Part shown: positions 35,068 to 36,248 of the stretch, piece after piece | Position numbering within the stretch: the first letter of the stretch is position 1 | Layout: each line of letters begins with the position of its first letter | From: Nitrospiraceae bacterium | GTDB lineage: Bacteria > Nitrospirota > Nitrospiria > Nitrospirales > UBA2166 | DNA: 36,248 nucleotides | Direction of reading: 5' to 3' | Assembly (NCBI GenBank): GCA_002726235.1 | Contig: PBSN01000020.1 | Location: 1-36,248, forward strand | Notes under the pieces: model-generated | What the model was told of the DNA's origin: nothing | Databases searched by the model: none | The model's input: the letters and a program-made list of their open reading frames with translations, nothing else | Translations under genes and position numbers: made by a program

Positions 35068-36075
35068 ATGATCAGACCCATTGTGTGCATCGCTGGAATT
35101 TTAGCAATGCTTATGGTGACCGTGGGATGTTCAACTCTTCCGATCACACTTGGTGTAACAACTGTAGGGGACGCTTTTGGCTCACTAACGAGAAGTCATG
35201 CCGATGATACGTTTCTGATCGAAAAAGCCGTGGTCTTTGAGGGCATTCTATACGCCTTGGATGTGATGGCGCTTCAAGTCGAAGAAACGATCGAAAAGGA
35301 CGACACGACAATTATCACCGGTGCATCTCGATCATCCAAGGCTCCGGTAAAGTTTTCCGCGAACATTCGTGAGATCTCCTCAACAGTGACCAACGTCTCG
35401 ATTAGAGCGGGACGGAGTATCTTGAAACCGGATCATAGTACGGCGGAAGAAATCATGAATCAGCTGTTCCTTCGGCTCGAGAAAAGCGTGTCTTCAGAAC
35501 GCTCACCGGAGCGAGTGATCTCTGTTGCCACTTCTGAACCCGTAATGTTGCCGGTATCGAAGATACTGAAATCGGAACATGCCAAGGTTGCATACCAAGC
35601 GGCACGACCATCTCCCTACGTCGTCCAAGTTGGAGCCTATCGAACCAAGGCCAATGCCGATTGGCATATGGAAGAGTTGCGGGATAATAAGAGGCAAGCA
35701 TATGTCGTTCCGTTCAACCTGCCTGGACGCGGGAGGTGGTACCGAGTACTAATTCAGCGTTTTGCAACCACGGACGAGGCCAGACGCTTTGCGGAAAAGA
35801 TCATGGCTGATGGACTCGTCGACTTGGCGTTTCCAATACTTCTTCCCTTTGCTGTAGAAGTCGGCACGAAAAAACATATGCACGATGCCTCCCCCGTGGA
35901 AGTTCGCCTGAGAAGTGAGGGATTTTCTCCATATGTGCTTAAAATTCCGAATGCAGGTTTGGATGATCAGGAATACCTAATCTTAGTCGGAGCCTACAAA
36001 ACTTCAAATGCCGCAGCGATGCTTTCGGAAACGCTGTTGTCTGCTCGAATTCCCAACCAAATTGTTGTGCCCTAG
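35068..36075 (+). CDS. Lipoprotein with two SPOR-like repeats
   Basis: The 335-residue protein begins at ATG 35068, fixed by GGAG seven bases upstream; the TTG at 35053 is unlikely. It has a lipoprotein signal with lipobox MVTVGC, an N-terminal domain (about 40-140) resembling DUF3568-type lipoproteins, and a SPOR domain (about 180-250, SPYVVQVGAYRTKANAD...GRWYRVLIQRFATTDEARRFAEKI). A second, more degenerate SPOR-like repeat follows at about 285-335 (FSPYVLKIP...YLILVGAYKTSNAA). SPOR domains bind denuded septal peptidoglycan. The position after ftsK and lolA fits a division-site role, which is inference. Confidence 0.75.
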   Translation: MIRPIVCIAGILAMLMVTVGCSTLPITLGVTTVGDAFGSLTRSHADDTFLIEKAVVFEGILYALDVMALQVEETIEKDDTTIITGASRSSKAPVKFSANIREISSTVTNVSIRAGRSILKPDHSTAEEIMNQLFLRLEKSVSSERSPERVISVATSEPVMLPVSKILKSEHAKVAYQAARPSPYVVQVGAYRTKANADWHMEELRDNKRQAYVVPFNLPGRGRWYRVLIQRFATTDEARRFAEKIMADGLVDLAFPILLPFAVEVGTKKHMHDASPVEVRLRSEGFSPYVLKIPNAGLDDQEYLILVGAYKTSNAAAMLSETLLSARIPNQIVVP

Positions 36076-36130
36076 AAGGACGCCGAAAGGGTCCGCAACA
36101 GCACTATTTTCCGCATAAAGCCGCTATTGA

Positions 36131-36179
36131 CTTCTTAGCGAGAAGCTGAGAGCATAGTAGGTGTTCAGCGATTGAACAC
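36131..36179. promoter_or_regulatory. Two adjacent inverted repeats upstream of the edge regulator
   Basis: CTTCT-TAGCG-AGAAG (36131-36145) and GTGTTCA-GCGAT-TGAACAC (36161-36179), both with five-base loops. The second is a perfect seven-base dyad 17 bases before the putative regulator ATG and could be its operator. No T run follows, so terminator function is unlikely. Confidence 0.4.
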
Positions 36180-36196
36180 CAGTGAATGACATCCCA

Positions 36197-36248
36197 ATGC
36201 TGACCGATGAATTGCGCTATAAGATCATTCGACACCTAGAGGCTGACC
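36197..36248 (+). CDS. Start of winged-helix (MarR-type) regulator, cut by window end
   Basis: Seventeen codons are visible: MLTDELRYKIIRHLEAD, then the window ends. This matches the opening helix of MarR-like winged-helix proteins, notably the EPS-associated regulator type that begins LTDExRYxxLxxLExxP. A GTG at 36182 in the same frame is an alternative start. Identity rests on a short stretch. Confidence 0.45.
   Translation, partial: MLTDELRYKIIRHLEAD

Noticed and set aside
1-36248. CRISPR array, prophage, transposon or defence island
   Set aside because: No regularly spaced repeats, cas-like, integrase or transposase genes were found on either strand.

Overview
The window reads as a bacterial chromosome segment, most likely from a Nitrospirota (Nitrospira-like) organism. 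This is inferred from the gene set, not from a search. Pointers are a stand-alone tandem PCP-reductase-domain protein beside an Mrp ATPase, a C4 zinc-ribbon coiled-coil gene next to rnpB, a periplasmic sulfite oxidase with its own monoheme cytochrome, and short intergenic repeats bounded by TTCAAAAA / TTTTTGAA. Base composition looks close to 50% GC by eye. Most of the window is housekeeping. No prophage, CRISPR array, transposase or integrase is visible.

Layout: 1-6.8 kb (+) carries a PriA-like protein, groES-groEL, a leftward tRNA-Leu(GAG), an Mrp-type ATPase, the tandem PCP-domain protein and a tiny diheme cytochrome flanked by two related repeats. 6.9-9.5 kb has a lipoprotein alpha/beta hydrolase with a PGPGW membrane protein (-), a DEDDy exonuclease (+) and a DUF2203 protein (-). 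9.5-9.9 kb is non-coding with a poly-C tract. 9.9-13.8 kb (+) has clpB and an M28 peptidase. 13.8-16.5 kb has gltX (-), a small HELTH metallopeptidase (+) and a broken partial copy of it. 16.5-18.3 kb (-) is a SorAB-like sulfite oxidase pair, followed by an acetyltransferase pseudogene. 18.8-26.4 kb (-) is the run recA, alaS, ruvX, mltG, ridA-like, J-domain protein, ampG-like. 27.2-30.5 kb (+) has the zinc-ribbon protein, RNase P RNA, ispH, a small conserved-looking gene (-) and tatA. 30.6-36.1 kb (+) is a tight cluster: an SF1-helicase-like stub, ftsK, lolA and a SPOR lipoprotein. A winged-helix regulator begins at the right edge.

Functional themes are protein quality control (GroESL, ClpB, a J-domain protein), recombination and chromosome handling (PriA-like, RecA, RuvX, FtsK), cell-wall and envelope biogenesis (MltG, AmpG-like, LolA, SPOR protein, TatA) and periplasmic electron transfer (SorAB-like pair, diheme cytochrome).

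The most unusual signal is two full-length reading frames that keep the fold of a DNA helicase but have lost its catalytic motifs. One is the PriA homologue, with motifs I, V and VI replaced but all eight zinc-binding cysteines kept. The other is an Upf1/Dna2-like SF1 single-domain protein with motifs I, II and III replaced, whose stop overlaps the ftsK start. Other points of interest are a RidA gene with no conventional start for its conserved N-terminus, gene fragments and pseudogenes around the metallopeptidase and sulfite oxidase genes, and homopolymer tracts.
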